A stretch of 32,946 nucleotides of DNA, taken from positions 1 to 32,946 of the forward strand of contig JAGARQ010000006.1 of assembly GCA_017622175.1 (NCBI GenBank), given 5' to 3'. Source of the DNA: Bacilli bacterium (GTDB lineage Bacteria > Bacillota_I > Bacilli_A > RF39 > UBA660). Position 1 is the stretch's first letter; every line of letters begins with the position of its first letter. Position numbers and translations under genes: made by a program. A model generated the notes under the pieces. The model ran no database searches, was not told where the DNA came from, and saw nothing but the letters and a program-made list of their open reading frames with translations. Shown piece by piece: positions 1-8,733 of the stretch.

Positions 1-80
1 CTACTTACAGTAGGTATCGCAACCATCATCAAAATCCCCATAATTGTAATAACTGCAAGTAACTCAATTAACGTAAATCC
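1..80 (-). repeat. Prepilin leader repeat, copy 1
   Basis: Positions 1-62 equal 767-828; three changes follow up to position 80. Encodes the leader and helix of the edge pilin. Confidence 0.92.
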
Positions 81-95
81 TTTATTATTAGACAT
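1..95 (-). CDS. Type IV prepilin-like protein, N-terminal fragment cut by the window edge
   Basis: Only the first 31 codons are visible, from the ATG at 93-95. They read MSNNKG, then FTLIELLAVITIMGILMMVA. This is a class III prepilin leader: a short basic peptide ending in Gly at -1, Phe at +1, Glu at +5, and a hydrophobic helix that normally anchors the pilin and packs in the filament core. The Shine-Dalgarno GAAAGGTAG overlaps the stop codon of the upstream pilin gene at 103-105, so the two are probably co-translated. The DNA of positions 1-62 is identical to 767-828 in that neighbour, which indicates a recent duplication or gene conversion. The C-terminal body, which would show the type of pilin, lies outside the window. 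Confidence 0.85.
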   Translation of the reverse strand, partial: MSNNKGFTLIELLAVITIMGILMMVAIPTVS

Positions 96-102
96 AACAA
101 AT

Positions 103-861
103 CTACCTTTCTATACATATAAGTGCTGTTGCAGGTAATGCTACCCTATCATATGATGCACCAGACATAACTAAGTCTCCTCTAACTATCTTCTCAGATT
201 CTATAACATTTGCACTACCATTTAAATTAATCCCATGAACATCATCAGAAATAACAGGAAAATATTCAACAACGTGTTCATAATAAGCTTCTGTTGCAAA
301 ATTCACAGCAGCACCGCCAACTTTTTGCATAATCAAATTAGCATCATATCCATTAATAAGGCCATCACCATTAACATCAGCGAGTCTTTTTTGTAATTCA
401 TTAAAATTAAGATTAGAACCAGCAACATAACCATTTATAGCAACTACATCACTTGAAAGAATAGAACCATCTAAATTTACATCGCCATACAAATATTTCT
501 TCGTACTTACTTCAACTTTAACATAACCCTTTATATCTCTACTTCCCCAAGAAGACTTTCCACCTTGTTCAAGTAATACTGGAACAGAATCACTCGTAGT
601 ATCAATTTCAATATAATATGTTCCCGTTGGTACAGCTGAGGAATTAAAACGTTTCCCCTCAACAGTCATACAAGAAAGATTATCACCCATCCACATAGTT
701 TGCGCACTATCAGCATACTTTTTCGCAGTATCAATAAAAGTATCTTTTCTTGAATTTTCAATTGTCCTACTTACAGTAGGTATCGCAACCATCATCAAAA
801 TCCCCATAATTGTAATAACTGCAAGTAATTCAATTAATGTAAAACCATTATTATTCTTCAT
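103..861 (-). CDS. Type IV prepilin-like protein with an inserted type I dockerin domain
   Basis: The product has 252 residues starting at the ATG at 859-861. That ATG has an AGGTGA Shine-Dalgarno five bases upstream, so the GTG nine bases further out is rejected. Residues 1-6 are the prepilin leader, with Gly6 before Phe7 and Glu at mature position 5, then a hydrophobic helix to about residue 30. Residues about 125-181 hold two 12-position calcium loops: D127-x-N129-x-D131-G ending at D138, and D162-x-N164-x-D166-G ending at D173, each followed by a short helix. This is the duplicated dockerin type I pattern. The downstream paralog at 944-1582 matches on both sides of this block (GGKSSWGSRD before it, YYPVISDxVHG after it) but lacks the block, so the dockerin looks like an insertion in a pilin body. 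In other bacteria type I dockerins bind cohesins; no cohesin is visible here. A fibre subunit that carries or docks a cohesin protein is inference. Confidence 0.85.
   Translation of the reverse strand: MKNNNGFTLIELLAVITIMGILMMVAIPTVSRTIENSRKDTFIDTAKKYADSAQTMWMGDNLSCMTVEGKRFNSSAVPTGTYYIEIDTTSDSVPVLLEQGGKSSWGSRDIKGYVKVEVSTKKYLYGDVNLDGSILSSDVVAINGYVAGSNLNFNELQKRLADVNGDGLINGYDANLIMQKVGGAAVNFATEAYYEHVVEYFPVISDDVHGINLNGSANVIESEKIVRGDLVMSGASYDRVALPATALICIER
767..846 (-). repeat. Prepilin leader repeat, copy 2
   Basis: Partner of 1-80. A third, DNA-diverged copy that gives the same peptide lies near 1482-1561. Confidence 0.92.
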
Positions 862-878
862 ATACTTCACCTATTATA

Positions 879-887
879 ATTATAGCA
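879..887 (-). promoter_or_regulatory. Extended -10 candidate of the dockerin-pilin gene
   Basis: TGCTATAAT on the minus strand between the upstream terminator and the gene; six bases separate its TATAAT from AGGTGA (867-872). Confidence 0.5.
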
Positions 888-908
888 AATAACTTTAAAA
901 TTAAAAAC

Positions 909-934
909 AAAAAAAAGAAGCATATGCTTCTTTT
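909..934 (-). terminator. Intrinsic terminator after the pilin gene 1582-944
   Basis: Perfect palindrome AAAAGAAGCAT / ATGCTTCTTTT, followed on the minus strand by further T residues. Could also work on the plus strand. Confidence 0.8.
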
Positions 935-943
935 ATAATCAAA

Positions 944-1582
944 TTAAACTTCTTTACAAACTCCAGCTCCTGATTTTAAATCTGCAATATAAGTCATTCC
1001 AGACATTTTAATATCTCCACGAACTAATTCTGGACCAGAAACTAAAGTAGATTCCTCAACTGTTGCTGCAGGTGAAGCACCATTAGATTTAACATTAACG
1101 CCGTGAACTCCATCTGAAATAACTGGATAATATGTAACAACACGTGTCATATTTGGTTCGGCATCAGTACCTAAATTTTTATCTTCAACTTTAATCTTAA
1201 TCCATCCTTTAACATCACGAGAACCCCAAGATGATTTTCCACCTTGTTCTAATAATACAGGATGAGAATCAATATTAGCTGAATCAACATTAATATAATA
1301 TGTACCAGTTGGAACTGCAGAAGATAAATAAGTTTTTGGAGTAGTCGCACTAGCTACATATTCTCCTGATTCTGAAGATGCATTACATCTTAAGTTATCA
1401 GCAGCCCACATGTTCTTAGCTCCGTTAACGTAATTCTTCATTGTATCAATGAATGTATCCTTTCTTGAATTTTCAATAGTTCTACTTACTGTTGGAATAG
1501 CAACCATCATTAAGATACCCATGATTGTAATAACTGCAAGTAACTCAATTAAAGTAAAACCTTTTGTATTTAATTTTTTCAT
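944..1582 (-). CDS. Type IV prepilin-like protein (paralog without dockerin)
   Basis: 212 residues. The leader MKKLNTKG precedes FTLIELL, with Glu at mature position 5 and one hydrophobic helix to about residue 31. Residues 8-47 (GFTLIELL to TFIDT) are identical in protein sequence to those of the dockerin-bearing neighbour although the DNA differs at many third positions. The globular part keeps the motifs PTGTYYI, VLLEQGGKSSWGSRD, YYPVISDGVHG and a LVRGDIKMSG segment near the end. Two cysteines remain, one after the helix (residue 66) and one near the C-terminus, and could form a disulfide. It has its own strong promoter at 1622-1650 and a terminator immediately after its stop at 909-934. 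It is therefore probably the most separately controlled pilin of the cluster and a candidate major subunit, which is inference. Confidence 0.85.
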   Translation of the reverse strand: MKKLNTKGFTLIELLAVITIMGILMMVAIPTVSRTIENSRKDTFIDTMKNYVNGAKNMWAADNLRCNASSESGEYVASATTPKTYLSSAVPTGTYYINVDSANIDSHPVLLEQGGKSSWGSRDVKGWIKIKVEDKNLGTDAEPNMTRVVTYYPVISDGVHGVNVKSNGASPAATVEESTLVSGPELVRGDIKMSGMTYIADLKSGAGVCKEV

Positions 1583-1621
1583 ATAAAATATTCACTCTCT
1601 TTCTATTTTTATTACACTCTA

Positions 1622-1650
1622 AGTATAGCATAACCATTTTTATTTTTCAA
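1622..1650 (-). promoter_or_regulatory. Strong SigA-type promoter of the pilin gene 1582-944
   Basis: TTGAAA (1645-1650), exactly 17 bases, then TATACT (1622-1627) with an upstream TGC. Start is predicted near 1615, giving a leader of about 33 bases. Confidence 0.78.
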
Positions 1651-1675
1651 TACTATTTTTTTAATTTTACATTTT

Positions 1676-2287
1676 TTATGCAGCATAGTAAACTTCATCC
1701 AAAACTTTACATCCTGTTATAGCTATAATATTCTGTGAACTAGGACTAGTTCTAGATTTATACAAAAGCGTATCTTTATTTTCCCATCCATTATCACTAC
1801 TACTAGTGTAAACCTTTACAAATGGTGACATATTTACACCTTCAGAAACATTATCTAAATATTTACTACCTTCTAGATTTGTATAATCTATTAAACTAAA
1901 TCCTCTAAAGTTATCACCATCTGCTTGGAACTTCTCAACTAACTGAACAAAATATTTATAACGCTTATTTATCTTTGCCATAACAACAAAAGAATTTTGC
2001 ATATCATAATGTCCTCCATAAGGAGCAGTATCAAATTCATTATCATGAAGATACTTTAAATTAACCATAACACAATGTTCATTTCCTTGTGGTTTAGTAA
2101 CCGTATCATCTCCTCTAAACATATATTCTGCAGTATTTTTAAACTTTTTAGCATCTTCTGCATATGCTGTCATTTTATTTTGTGTAGAAATACCAGAAAT
2201 ATTCGGAATAGTTACCGCTAACATAATTCCTAATATAATCATCGTAGCTAGTAACTCTACTAATGTATATCCTTTATTATTTAACAT
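1676..2287 (-). CDS. Type IV prepilin-like protein (pseudopilin type)
   Basis: 203 residues. The leader MLNNKG is followed by YTLVELL with Glu at mature position 5, and a hydrophobic helix to about residue 28. The body shares APYGGxYDxQxSFVV and a xRGxxLxxxxxLxG stretch with the next gene upstream, so these two form a paralog pair distinct from the pair at 103-1582. All four share a (M/F)x(R/M/A)(G/A)D(N/D) element soon after the helix. The Shine-Dalgarno GGTGG is five bases before the ATG, and only 16 bases separate it from the upstream pilin stop, so the two are one operon. No pilus ATPase, platform protein or prepilin peptidase is in the window, so the assembly machine must be encoded elsewhere. 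Confidence 0.82.
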   Translation of the reverse strand: MLNNKGYTLVELLATMIILGIMLAVTIPNISGISTQNKMTAYAEDAKKFKNTAEYMFRGDDTVTKPQGNEHCVMVNLKYLHDNEFDTAPYGGHYDMQNSFVVMAKINKRYKYFVQLVEKFQADGDNFRGFSLIDYTNLEGSKYLDNVSEGVNMSPFVKVYTSSSDNGWENKDTLLYKSRTSPSSQNIIAITGCKVLDEVYYAA

Positions 2288-2303
2288 CTAACCACCAAAC
2301 TTT

Positions 2304-2882
2304 CTAACTCGAAAAATATATTCCACTAATACCATTTGGACAAATACCAGATCTAACTGAACGTAAACTTGTAAGTAAAGTACCAGCTGTCATTCCACCA
2401 GGATATATTAAAGCACTAGAACCAACGTTTTCTACTTTACTATCTCTTGCACCATCAAGATAAAGATCATTAGAATTAACTAAATTAACTCCTCTATAAC
2501 TACCACCTTTAGTTTTTTCAACCAATACAACATAATATGTATATTCTTCATCATCATCCTTTGCATTACGACTCGCAACTACAAACGAAGCTTGTTTATC
2601 ATACATTCCTCCATAAGGAGCTTTCTCAAAAGCATTATTATCCATATAAGACAAAGTAATTACTACACAACCACCATTACGAGGAGGAATAGCAATTTTA
2701 TTATCACCACGCATTTTATTATCCGCATTAGAAGCCAGCCTTATAGCATCTTCAATATATGTTTTATTTTTTTGATCACTCAAAATATTCATAACAGTAG
2801 GTACAGCAGTTCCCATTAATATACCTAAAACAATAATTGCCCCTAAAAGTTCAATCATTGTAAAACCTTTATTATTTCGCAT
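2304..2882 (-). CDS. Type IV prepilin-like protein, first gene of the pilin operon
   Basis: 192 residues. The leader MRNNKG precedes FTMIELL with Glu at mature position 5. The helix runs to about residue 28 and contains the usual Pro (TAVP). The body has a MRGDN element after the helix, then APYGGxYDxQASFVV as in the downstream gene, and a Cys near the end (GICPNG) that could pair with the Cys in NGGCVVI. The Shine-Dalgarno AGGAGAG lies seven bases before the ATG, and an extended -10 promoter is at 2906-2914. Context suggests it leads an operon of minor and major pilin-like subunits. Whether the filament serves adhesion, DNA uptake or secretion cannot be told from this sequence. Confidence 0.82.
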   Translation of the reverse strand: MRNNKGFTMIELLGAIIVLGILMGTAVPTVMNILSDQKNKTYIEDAIRLASNADNKMRGDNKIAIPPRNGGCVVITLSYMDNNAFEKAPYGGMYDKQASFVVASRNAKDDDEEYTYYVVLVEKTKGGSYRGVNLVNSNDLYLDGARDSKVENVGSSALIYPGGMTAGTLLTSLRSVRSGICPNGISGIYFSS

Positions 2883-2905
2883 AAGAACACTCTCCTATCC
2901 TCTTC

Positions 2906-2914
2906 ATTATAACA
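2906..2914 (-). promoter_or_regulatory. Extended -10 promoter of the first two pilin genes
   Basis: TGTTATAAT on the minus strand in the gap before the pilin gene at 2882; the -35 is weak. Confidence 0.5.
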
Positions 2915-2935
2915 AATTTTTGGATAAGATAAACA

Positions 2936-4108
2936 TTAATTTAATACTTTTTTCATATTTTCTATCTCATTAACAGTCATTTCTGTATACAAATTATTAT
3001 CAAAAATATAATCATATCTAAATAAAGAAAAACCATTATACTTATCTAAATTTCTACTTAAAATAATCTCTCTCATAATAATATCATCATTTTCTAACCA
3101 TTCATTAGAACCACTCTTTGCCCATTTATCATAATTTCCATTTTTATAAAAAGCCAAAGCTACACGTAAAGCAATATTTTTATTTAACACAACACTTTCC
3201 CACTCCTTAATAACATCATTAAAAGCCTTTGTTTCATTATAAAAACCATAATATATTTGAGGCATAATAAAATCAACATACTCATCACTACTACACCATC
3301 TTTTAACATCCGCAAATACTTTATTATAATTATTCTCCATATTCCCATCAGGAGATACACCAAAAGAAACCTTATATTTTAAACAAGCATCATGTACTTT
3401 TTTTATCATTTCTGAAACTATATTTAAATTATATTCTTCTTTTTCAATATACAAATTATTATTAATATAGTTAATATAATCATTTCTATCTATTTCATTA
3501 TCAGGATAAAAATAATCATCAAATAAAATTCCATCAACGTTATAATTTTCTAATATTTCTAAGACTCCATTTACTATTAAATCAGTCACTTCTTCTTTAG
3601 ACGGATTAAAATATATTCCATTATTAATATATACAACATCACTATTTAAATATTTGTAACTAGGACTCAATTCACTTATATCACTACTATCAATAGTATT
3701 TCTAATTCTATATGGATTAATCCAAGCTATTAAAGAAATATCATTTTTCTTACATTCATCAATAAATAATTCCAATAAATCAAAACCAGGATCAATCCCC
3801 TCACTACTAGAAACATATCTACTCCATGGAAATAATTCTGATTTATATATAGAATCACTAAAACTTCTTACCTGTAATATTATTTCATTAAAACCAAGTC
3901 CCTTTATATTATTAACTATCATTAAAACATTATTATATGCATCACTCTTACTTTTACCTTTAAAATATTTACCAATTTCAATATAACTAAAAAATATACT
4001 TCTCTTTTCTAAGAATATTTCATTTTCTTCATTAACTTCACTTCTATTATTAAAAAGTATAAAACCAATTATAAAAACACAAATAATACATATAATTAAT
4101 CTTTTCAT
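2936..4108 (-). CDS. GHL10/YngK-type putative secreted glycoside hydrolase
   Basis: 390 residues from the ATG at 4106-4108, which has GGTGAT just upstream. A longer frame using a TTG at 4156 has no such signal and would overlap the previous gene. Residues 3-20 are a hydrophobic signal or anchor segment. The rest matches the glycosyl-hydrolase-like 10 family (YngK relatives), a TIM-barrel-type domain: ILQVRSFSD with an ELFPWS element, AWINPYRI, an acidic pair in ILFDDYFYP, FGVSPDG and MPQIYYGF, in family order. In relatives such proteins are thought to act on wall or exopolysaccharide glycans; the exact substrate is unknown. It follows the DUF421 gene closely and precedes the pilin operon promoter. 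Family assignment is firm; activity is inferred. Confidence 0.8.
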   Translation of the reverse strand: MKRLIICIICVFIIGFILFNNRSEVNEENEIFLEKRSIFFSYIEIGKYFKGKSKSDAYNNVLMIVNNIKGLGFNEIILQVRSFSDSIYKSELFPWSRYVSSSEGIDPGFDLLELFIDECKKNDISLIAWINPYRIRNTIDSSDISELSPSYKYLNSDVVYINNGIYFNPSKEEVTDLIVNGVLEILENYNVDGILFDDYFYPDNEIDRNDYINYINNNLYIEKEEYNLNIVSEMIKKVHDACLKYKVSFGVSPDGNMENNYNKVFADVKRWCSSDEYVDFIMPQIYYGFYNETKAFNDVIKEWESVVLNKNIALRVALAFYKNGNYDKWAKSGSNEWLENDDIIMREIILSRNLDKYNGFSLFRYDYIFDNNLYTEMTVNEIENMKKVLN

Positions 4109-4152
4109 TTTATCACCATAGATAAAATAACAAACAATTATCAAATAATTTG

Positions 4153-4788
4153 TCAATTATTCTTATTTCTTATAAAAAACAATTCTTCATTCCTATAAAA
4201 CCCATAAAATATATCTTTTAAAGAATATCCTTCTTTCTCCATAACTTCATCTAGCCATTCCCTATCTTTTCCTATTTGTAATAAAACCTCTTCATCAACT
4301 TTACCATCTAAAATAACAGGTAAAGGATATTCTTTATTATTATCTTTTCTAAATATTGACAGTCTACCACTAACTTCTAAAATTGCATAATCTACTTCTT
4401 CAATAGATTTAATCTCATTACTTCTAAGTTCCATTAATAAATCATCTAAATTATATCTTTGTTTTAACATCTCATTAAAATTAACTTTGCCCCTATTAAT
4501 AATAACTGATGGTTCACCATCAATAAAAACTCTAACCTTCTCATATTTAAAAGCAATCTTAGATAAAATTATCTGCATAAAAGAAAGTAAAAAAACAGGA
4601 AGAACAGTAACAAAAATATTATCATTATAATTTTCAATTCCCATTGCAATTATATTAGCAACTAATATTGAAACAACCAAATCACCTATTTTTAATTCAC
4701 TAACTTCCCTCTTCCCCATCATTCTATATATCACAATCATCACAATATAAAATAAAAGTGTCTTACTTAAAATTAAAATATATTTCAT
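4153..4788 (-). CDS. DUF421 (YetF/YcaP-type) membrane protein
   Basis: 211 residues from the ATG at 4786-4788, preceded by AGGTGA; the frame extends 11 codons further with no ribosome-binding signal. Three N-terminal hydrophobic segments (about 2-20, 35-50 and 58-77) contain the family motif RxMGKREVSELKIGDLVVSIL. A cytosolic domain follows with FIDGEPSVIINRGKVN, the LMELRSNEIKSIEEVDYAILE block and IFRK, all typical of DUF421. In Bacillus, YetF-like proteins occur in the spore or cell membrane, and their molecular role is poorly defined. The stop (TGA) lies 44 bases before the start of the next gene, so the pair is likely co-transcribed. Confidence 0.85.
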   Translation of the reverse strand: MKYILILSKTLLFYIVMIVIYRMMGKREVSELKIGDLVVSILVANIIAMGIENYNDNIFVTVLPVFLLSFMQIILSKIAFKYEKVRVFIDGEPSVIINRGKVNFNEMLKQRYNLDDLLMELRSNEIKSIEEVDYAILEVSGRLSIFRKDNNKEYPLPVILDGKVDEEVLLQIGKDREWLDEVMEKEGYSLKDIFYGFYRNEELFFIRNKNN

Positions 4789-4865
4789 AATATCACCTAA
4801 AAATATAATGATATAATTCATATTTTTTTATACAAAACATAAGTATTAATGAGGTGCATATCTAT

Positions 4866-5219
4866 ATGAAAAAATACTTATTCTCTATTTTAATAACTTT
4901 TATTTCAATTATAATTACTTTACTTATAACAACTACTCTTTATTATTTTAATATTATAAATCATACAACTTATAATATTTTAAAAATAATTTTATTTATC
5001 ATTTCTTTATTTATAAATAGTTTTATCCTTGGTAAAAAAACATCAAAAAAAGGATATCTTGAAGGTTTAAAATTATCATTACCAATTATTATATTATTTT
5101 TAATAATTTCACTTATTACAAATAATTTTAAACCTACTATTATAATCTATTATTTAATAATACTAATTACTTCCATATTTGGAAGTATGGTAGGAATAAG
5201 TACAAAAAAAGAATTGTAA
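4866..5219 (+). CDS. TIGR04086-like (YrzE-type) small membrane protein
   Basis: 117 residues, starting at the ATG at 4866 with GAGGTG nine bases upstream; a GTG four codons earlier lies within the Shine-Dalgarno itself and is unlikely. Four hydrophobic segments alternate with short basic loops. The loop GKKTSKKGYLEGLKL between the second and third, and the final GSMVGIS segment, match the pattern of the TIGR04086 four-helix family. The function is not known. It is one of only two plus-strand genes, divergent from the DUF421 gene and convergent with trmK, whose stop codon is directly adjacent. Confidence 0.7.
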   Translation: MKKYLFSILITFISIIITLLITTTLYYFNIINHTTYNILKIILFIISLFINSFILGKKTSKKGYLEGLKLSLPIIILFLIISLITNNFKPTIIIYYLIILITSIFGSMVGISTKKEL

Positions 5220-5239
5220 CTAATACAACTCTTTTTTTA
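5203..5239. terminator. Shared bidirectional intrinsic terminator between two abutting stop codons
   Basis: Oligo-A, then GAATTGTA, a loop ACTAA, then TACAACTC and oligo-T form one imperfect hairpin. It has U-tracts in both directions and contains the ends of both coding regions (5219 on plus, 5220 on minus). Confidence 0.7.
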
Positions 5240-5885
5240 TCATTTTAATTTCTAATTTAGTAATAAATCTTTTCCATCTAAAGTTTTTAGGTAAAACTTG
5301 AAGTAATATTTCACGAGACTTTAATTCTCTTTCAAAATATTCTTTAAATAATTTATCTTTCTTTTCTAAAAACTTTGGTCCAAAGAAATATTGTTTTCTA
5401 CTATATTTCTTTTTACCTTTAGTAAATTTTATTATTTGATAAATAAATTTCTTTTCTTTTACCATTACTTCTTCATCAATCATAAATCCAAATTTACATA
5501 AAAATCTCTTTACATCTTCTTGATAATTATTAGGACTAACAATAATAGTATCTATTTTCTTTAAAATACTCAAATTTTTCTTAAAGATTCCAATCATATT
5601 TCTTCCACCCATACCAGAAATAATAACTGTATCTACTTCATCACTATAAGTATCTAGACCATCCCCAAGTCTTACTTCTATTTGTTTCTCAAGTCCTTCT
5701 CTTTTTATGTTTTCTCTAGCATGCTTTAAAGGTCCTTCTAAAACATCAGAAGCAATTGCTTTTATTCCATCATTTCTTTTTACTAAATATATGCATAAAA
5801 AGGCATGATCACAACCTACATCTAAACAAAAAGAGTTAGCCGAAACTAAATCTCCTATTGTTTTTAATCTGTCATTTATTTTCAT
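5220..5885 (-). CDS. trmK: tRNA (adenine-22 N1)-methyltransferase TrmK
   Basis: 221 residues, about the usual length. It is a class I SAM-dependent methyltransferase that modifies A22 in the tRNA D-loop region. SAM-binding motif I is DVGCDHAFL at 22-30; GDGLD follows; GMGG sits at 91-94; and SPNN at 117-120 takes the place of the more common QPN. A basic C-terminal region (K/R-rich from about 150) fits tRNA contact. Its ATG shares one base with the rpoD stop (TAATG), so translation is probably coupled. trmK beside rpoD is a common Firmicutes arrangement. Confidence 0.9.
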   Translation of the reverse strand: MKINDRLKTIGDLVSANSFCLDVGCDHAFLCIYLVKRNDGIKAIASDVLEGPLKHARENIKREGLEKQIEVRLGDGLDTYSDEVDTVIISGMGGRNMIGIFKKNLSILKKIDTIIVSPNNYQEDVKRFLCKFGFMIDEEVMVKEKKFIYQIIKFTKGKKKYSRKQYFFGPKFLEKKDKLFKEYFERELKSREILLQVLPKNFRWKRFITKLEIKMIKKELY

Positions 5886-6976
5886 TAATCTGTTAAGAAA
5901 TCCTTTAGTTTTCTTGAACGAGATGGGTGTCTTAATTTTCTTAAAGCTTTAGCTTCAATTTGACGAATTCTTTCACGAGTAACTCCAAAGATTTGTCCTA
6001 CTTCTTCTAGAGTTCTACATTGACCATCATCTAAACCAAATCTAAGTCTTAATACTTTTTCTTCTCTTTCAGTTAATGTAGCAAGTACTCCACTTAACTC
6101 TTCTTTTAACATTTCAACTGTTGCATATTCTTCAGGGCCCATAGTTTTTTCATCTCTTAAGAAATCTCCTAAATGAGAATCATCTTCTTCACCAATTGGA
6201 GTTTCAAGTGATACCGGATCTTGACTAATCTTATAAACTTCACGAACCTTTTCAATTGAAATACCAAGTTTCTTAGCAATTTCTTCATCAGTAGGTTCAC
6301 GATTTAATTCTTGAGTTAATTGTCTTTGTACTCTTGCTAATTTATTAATTGTTTCAACCATATGTACTGGTACACGAATTGTTCTAGCTTGATCAGCAAT
6401 AGCTCTTGTAATAGCTTGTCTGATCCACCAAGTTGCATATGTAGAGAATTTATATCCTTTAGTTGGATCAAATTTATCTACAGCTTTCATTAATCCAATA
6501 TTTCCTTCTTGAATTAAATCTAAGAATAACATTCCACGTCCAACATATCTTTTAGCAATACTAACTACTAAACGAAGGTTAGATTCAGCAAGCATTCTTT
6601 TTGCTTCTTCATCACCTTGTTCTGCTCTTTTAGCATACTCAAATTCTTCATCTGAAGTAAGTAAGTTAATTCTACCAATTTCTTTAAGATACATACGAAC
6701 AGGATCATTAATTTTAACATCTTTTGATAAAGTTAAATCTTCAACAATAACATCACTAGTAATTTCTTCACCACTAGCATTATCACTACCATCTTCAGTA
6801 ACAATATCAATTTCTGCTTCAACTAATGCATTATAAAGTTCATCTAATGAATCACTATCAACATCTAAACCTTTTAATTCATCAGCTAATTGTTCATAAG
6901 TAACAAACCCTTGTTTTTTACCTAACGCTAGTAATTTATTCTTTCTTTCTTCTAATGTTTTAATTTCTCCAACCAT
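5885..6976 (-). CDS. rpoD: Primary sigma factor RpoD/SigA
   Basis: 363 residues, typical for a Gram-positive SigA. Order of parts: a short region 1.1-like N-terminus, a [11 protein letters not shown] region 1.2, region 2 with [16 protein letters not shown], the core-binding [18 protein letters not shown] and the -10 reading [19 protein letters not shown], region 3 around [13 protein letters not shown], and region 4 with RFGLDDGQ and the helix-turn-helix [25 protein letters not shown] for this gene is formed by the last codons of dnaG, whose stop is two bases upstream. It would read the TTGaca/TATAAT-type promoters listed here. Confidence 0.97.
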   Translation of the reverse strand: MVGEIKTLEERKNKLLALGKKQGFVTYEQLADELKGLDVDSDSLDELYNALVEAEIDIVTEDGSDNASGEEITSDVIVEDLTLSKDVKINDPVRMYLKEIGRINLLTSDEEFEYAKRAEQGDEEAKRMLAESNLRLVVSIAKRYVGRGMLFLDLIQEGNIGLMKAVDKFDPTKGYKFSTYATWWIRQAITRAIADQARTIRVPVHMVETINKLARVQRQLTQELNREPTDEEIAKKLGISIEKVREVYKISQDPVSLETPIGEEDDSHLGDFLRDEKTMGPEEYATVEMLKEELSGVLATLTEREEKVLRLRFGLDDGQCRTLEEVGQIFGVTRERIRQIEAKALRKLRHPSRSRKLKDFLTD

Positions 6977-6978
6977 GT

Positions 6979-8703
6979 CTATTCTCCTATTCTAAGCTTT
7001 CTAATCTTTTCTACAATCTTAGCTTGTTCTAATGGATCTACTTCTTTCTTCATTAAATTTGTTAATCTTTTAATTTCTTGGTTAATACCGTATTCACGTA
7101 CCACTTTAAAGTATTCAAACAACTCTTCTTTAGTAGTCTTCTCATTATAATTACCAGCTAAAATACTATTTAGTAAGATCAGAATATTCTCTTTATCTTG
7201 AATATAAGTATAAAAATCTGCAACATTAATAATTCCATACTTTTTGTAATAATAGATTATCTCATTAGAAAGTATTCTTGTTTCCTCACTAGGAAATATC
7301 AATCTTTCTTTCTCCACTTGGCTTACTACCCAATCATTATTAAGCATAAAGTATAAAATTTGTTCTACCGCTTTACTATACTTGTCCTTTTTAACAACCT
7401 TATTAATTGGAATTTCTATATGCACATCAGGAATAACTTTCTCTTCCTTAAAGTCATTAAATCGCATTTCCAGTGTATTATACCCTATATCGAACTCTTT
7501 TGCAAGTCTTTTAAGTACAACTTCAACTCGAATTGGATCATCTATTTTAGCAGTTTCTTTTAAAACCGCATTAATATAATTTGCTTTTTCTTCATCACTT
7601 TTAAAATTAACATTTTCTTTTAACTTAGCAATTTTAAAATCACTAAAGTTAACTGCATTTTCAATTAAACCATTAAATCTATCTGCCCCATGTTTAATAA
7701 TAAATGTATCTGGATCATCATTATCAGGAAGCATTACTACTTTTACTTCAACACCTTGTTTTAATAACTCTTCACCAATTGAAGTAGCTGCTTTAACTCC
7801 AGGACCATCACCATCTAAACATAAAATTATATTATTAGAAAGTCTCTTAATTAAAGCAATTTGCTCTTTAGTTAAAGCTGTACCCATTAAAGCAACAGTA
7901 TTTTTAATACCAATAGTACTTGCTCTAATAACATCCATGAAACCTTCCATCACTATAACAGATTTCTTTAATCTACATTCTTCTCTCGCAATATGATAGT
8001 GATATAACATTTCACCTTTTTTAAATATATCAGTCTCTTTAGTATTTAAATATTTATTCTGACCATTATCTTTATAAATACGTCCACTAAATCCAACTAC
8101 ATTACCAGATACATCATATAAAGGAAACATAATACGATCATTATATATATCATGATCATCACTTGATAAACCTATTCTATTTAGAGTGGCTAAATCATAT
8201 TCTTTTTTCATTAACAACTTAGTTAAATCATCTCTAGCTTCAAGTGATAATCCAATTTCAAACTCTTTTATAATTTCATCTGTAATACTACGTCCAGCTA
8301 AATAACTCTTAGCCATCTTTCCAACACTACTAGATAAATTATTTTGAAAATACTTAACTGAAAACTTATAAGCATCATATAATTTATCAAATTTATTACT
8401 CTTTTGTTTTATTTGAATACCACTAACATTAACTCCAACTTTTTCTCCTAAATAACGAAGTGTTTCTTTAAAATCAATATGTTCATAATTCATTAAAAAT
8501 GTAAAAACATTACCAGTTGCATGACATGAAAAACAAGTATAAATTTGTTTTTCACGCGATACACACATCGAAGGATTAGAATCATCATGGAAAGGACATA
8601 CTCCAAAAAAATTCTTTCCTCTAGCAACAAGCGGTATTCTTTCACCTATGATGTCAACAATATCTGTCTTACGTCTAATCTCATTAGCAAGATCATTATT
8701 CAT
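6979..8703 (-). CDS. dnaG: DNA primase DnaG
   Basis: 574 residues from the ATG at 8701-8703, which best fits the GAGGGAG Shine-Dalgarno eight bases away; a GTG and an ATG just upstream are too close. The CHC2 zinc finger uses C36, H39, C57 and C60. The TOPRIM catalytic part has VMEGFMD (E253) and LDGDGPG (D297, D299). A C-terminal helicase-binding region follows, with lower conservation. It primes the replication fork. The gene order dnaG-rpoD is the classical macromolecular synthesis operon without rpsU. A candidate extended -10 promoter is at 8734-8742. Confidence 0.95.
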   Translation of the reverse strand: MNNDLANEIRRKTDIVDIIGERIPLVARGKNFFGVCPFHDDSNPSMCVSREKQIYTCFSCHATGNVFTFLMNYEHIDFKETLRYLGEKVGVNVSGIQIKQKSNKFDKLYDAYKFSVKYFQNNLSSSVGKMAKSYLAGRSITDEIIKEFEIGLSLEARDDLTKLLMKKEYDLATLNRIGLSSDDHDIYNDRIMFPLYDVSGNVVGFSGRIYKDNGQNKYLNTKETDIFKKGEMLYHYHIAREECRLKKSVIVMEGFMDVIRASTIGIKNTVALMGTALTKEQIALIKRLSNNIILCLDGDGPGVKAATSIGEELLKQGVEVKVVMLPDNDDPDTFIIKHGADRFNGLIENAVNFSDFKIAKLKENVNFKSDEEKANYINAVLKETAKIDDPIRVEVVLKRLAKEFDIGYNTLEMRFNDFKEEKVIPDVHIEIPINKVVKKDKYSKAVEQILYFMLNNDWVVSQVEKERLIFPSEETRILSNEIIYYYKKYGIINVADFYTYIQDKENILILLNSILAGNYNEKTTKEELFEYFKVVREYGINQEIKRLTNLMKKEVDPLEQAKIVEKIRKLRIGE

Positions 8704-8733
8704 TAACATCACTCCCTCACAAATCTAGATTTT

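Noticed and set aside
103-870. Cellulosome component in the classical sense
   Set aside because: No cohesin, scaffoldin or carbohydrate-active dockerin protein is visible, so only the domain itself is claimed.
2592-2819. Plus-strand open frame inside a pilin gene
   Set aside because: Ile/Ser/Thr-rich low-complexity peptide typical of the antisense of AT-rich coding DNA; no start signal. The same holds for plus-strand frames at 7360-7579, 9375-9572, 20975-21235, 22121-22330 and 24212-24424.
1-2882. Competence (ComG) pseudopilin operon
   Set aside because: There is no ComGA/ComGB-like gene nearby, and the large bodies with GGKSSWGSRD or APYGGxYD motifs do not look like small ComG pseudopilins.
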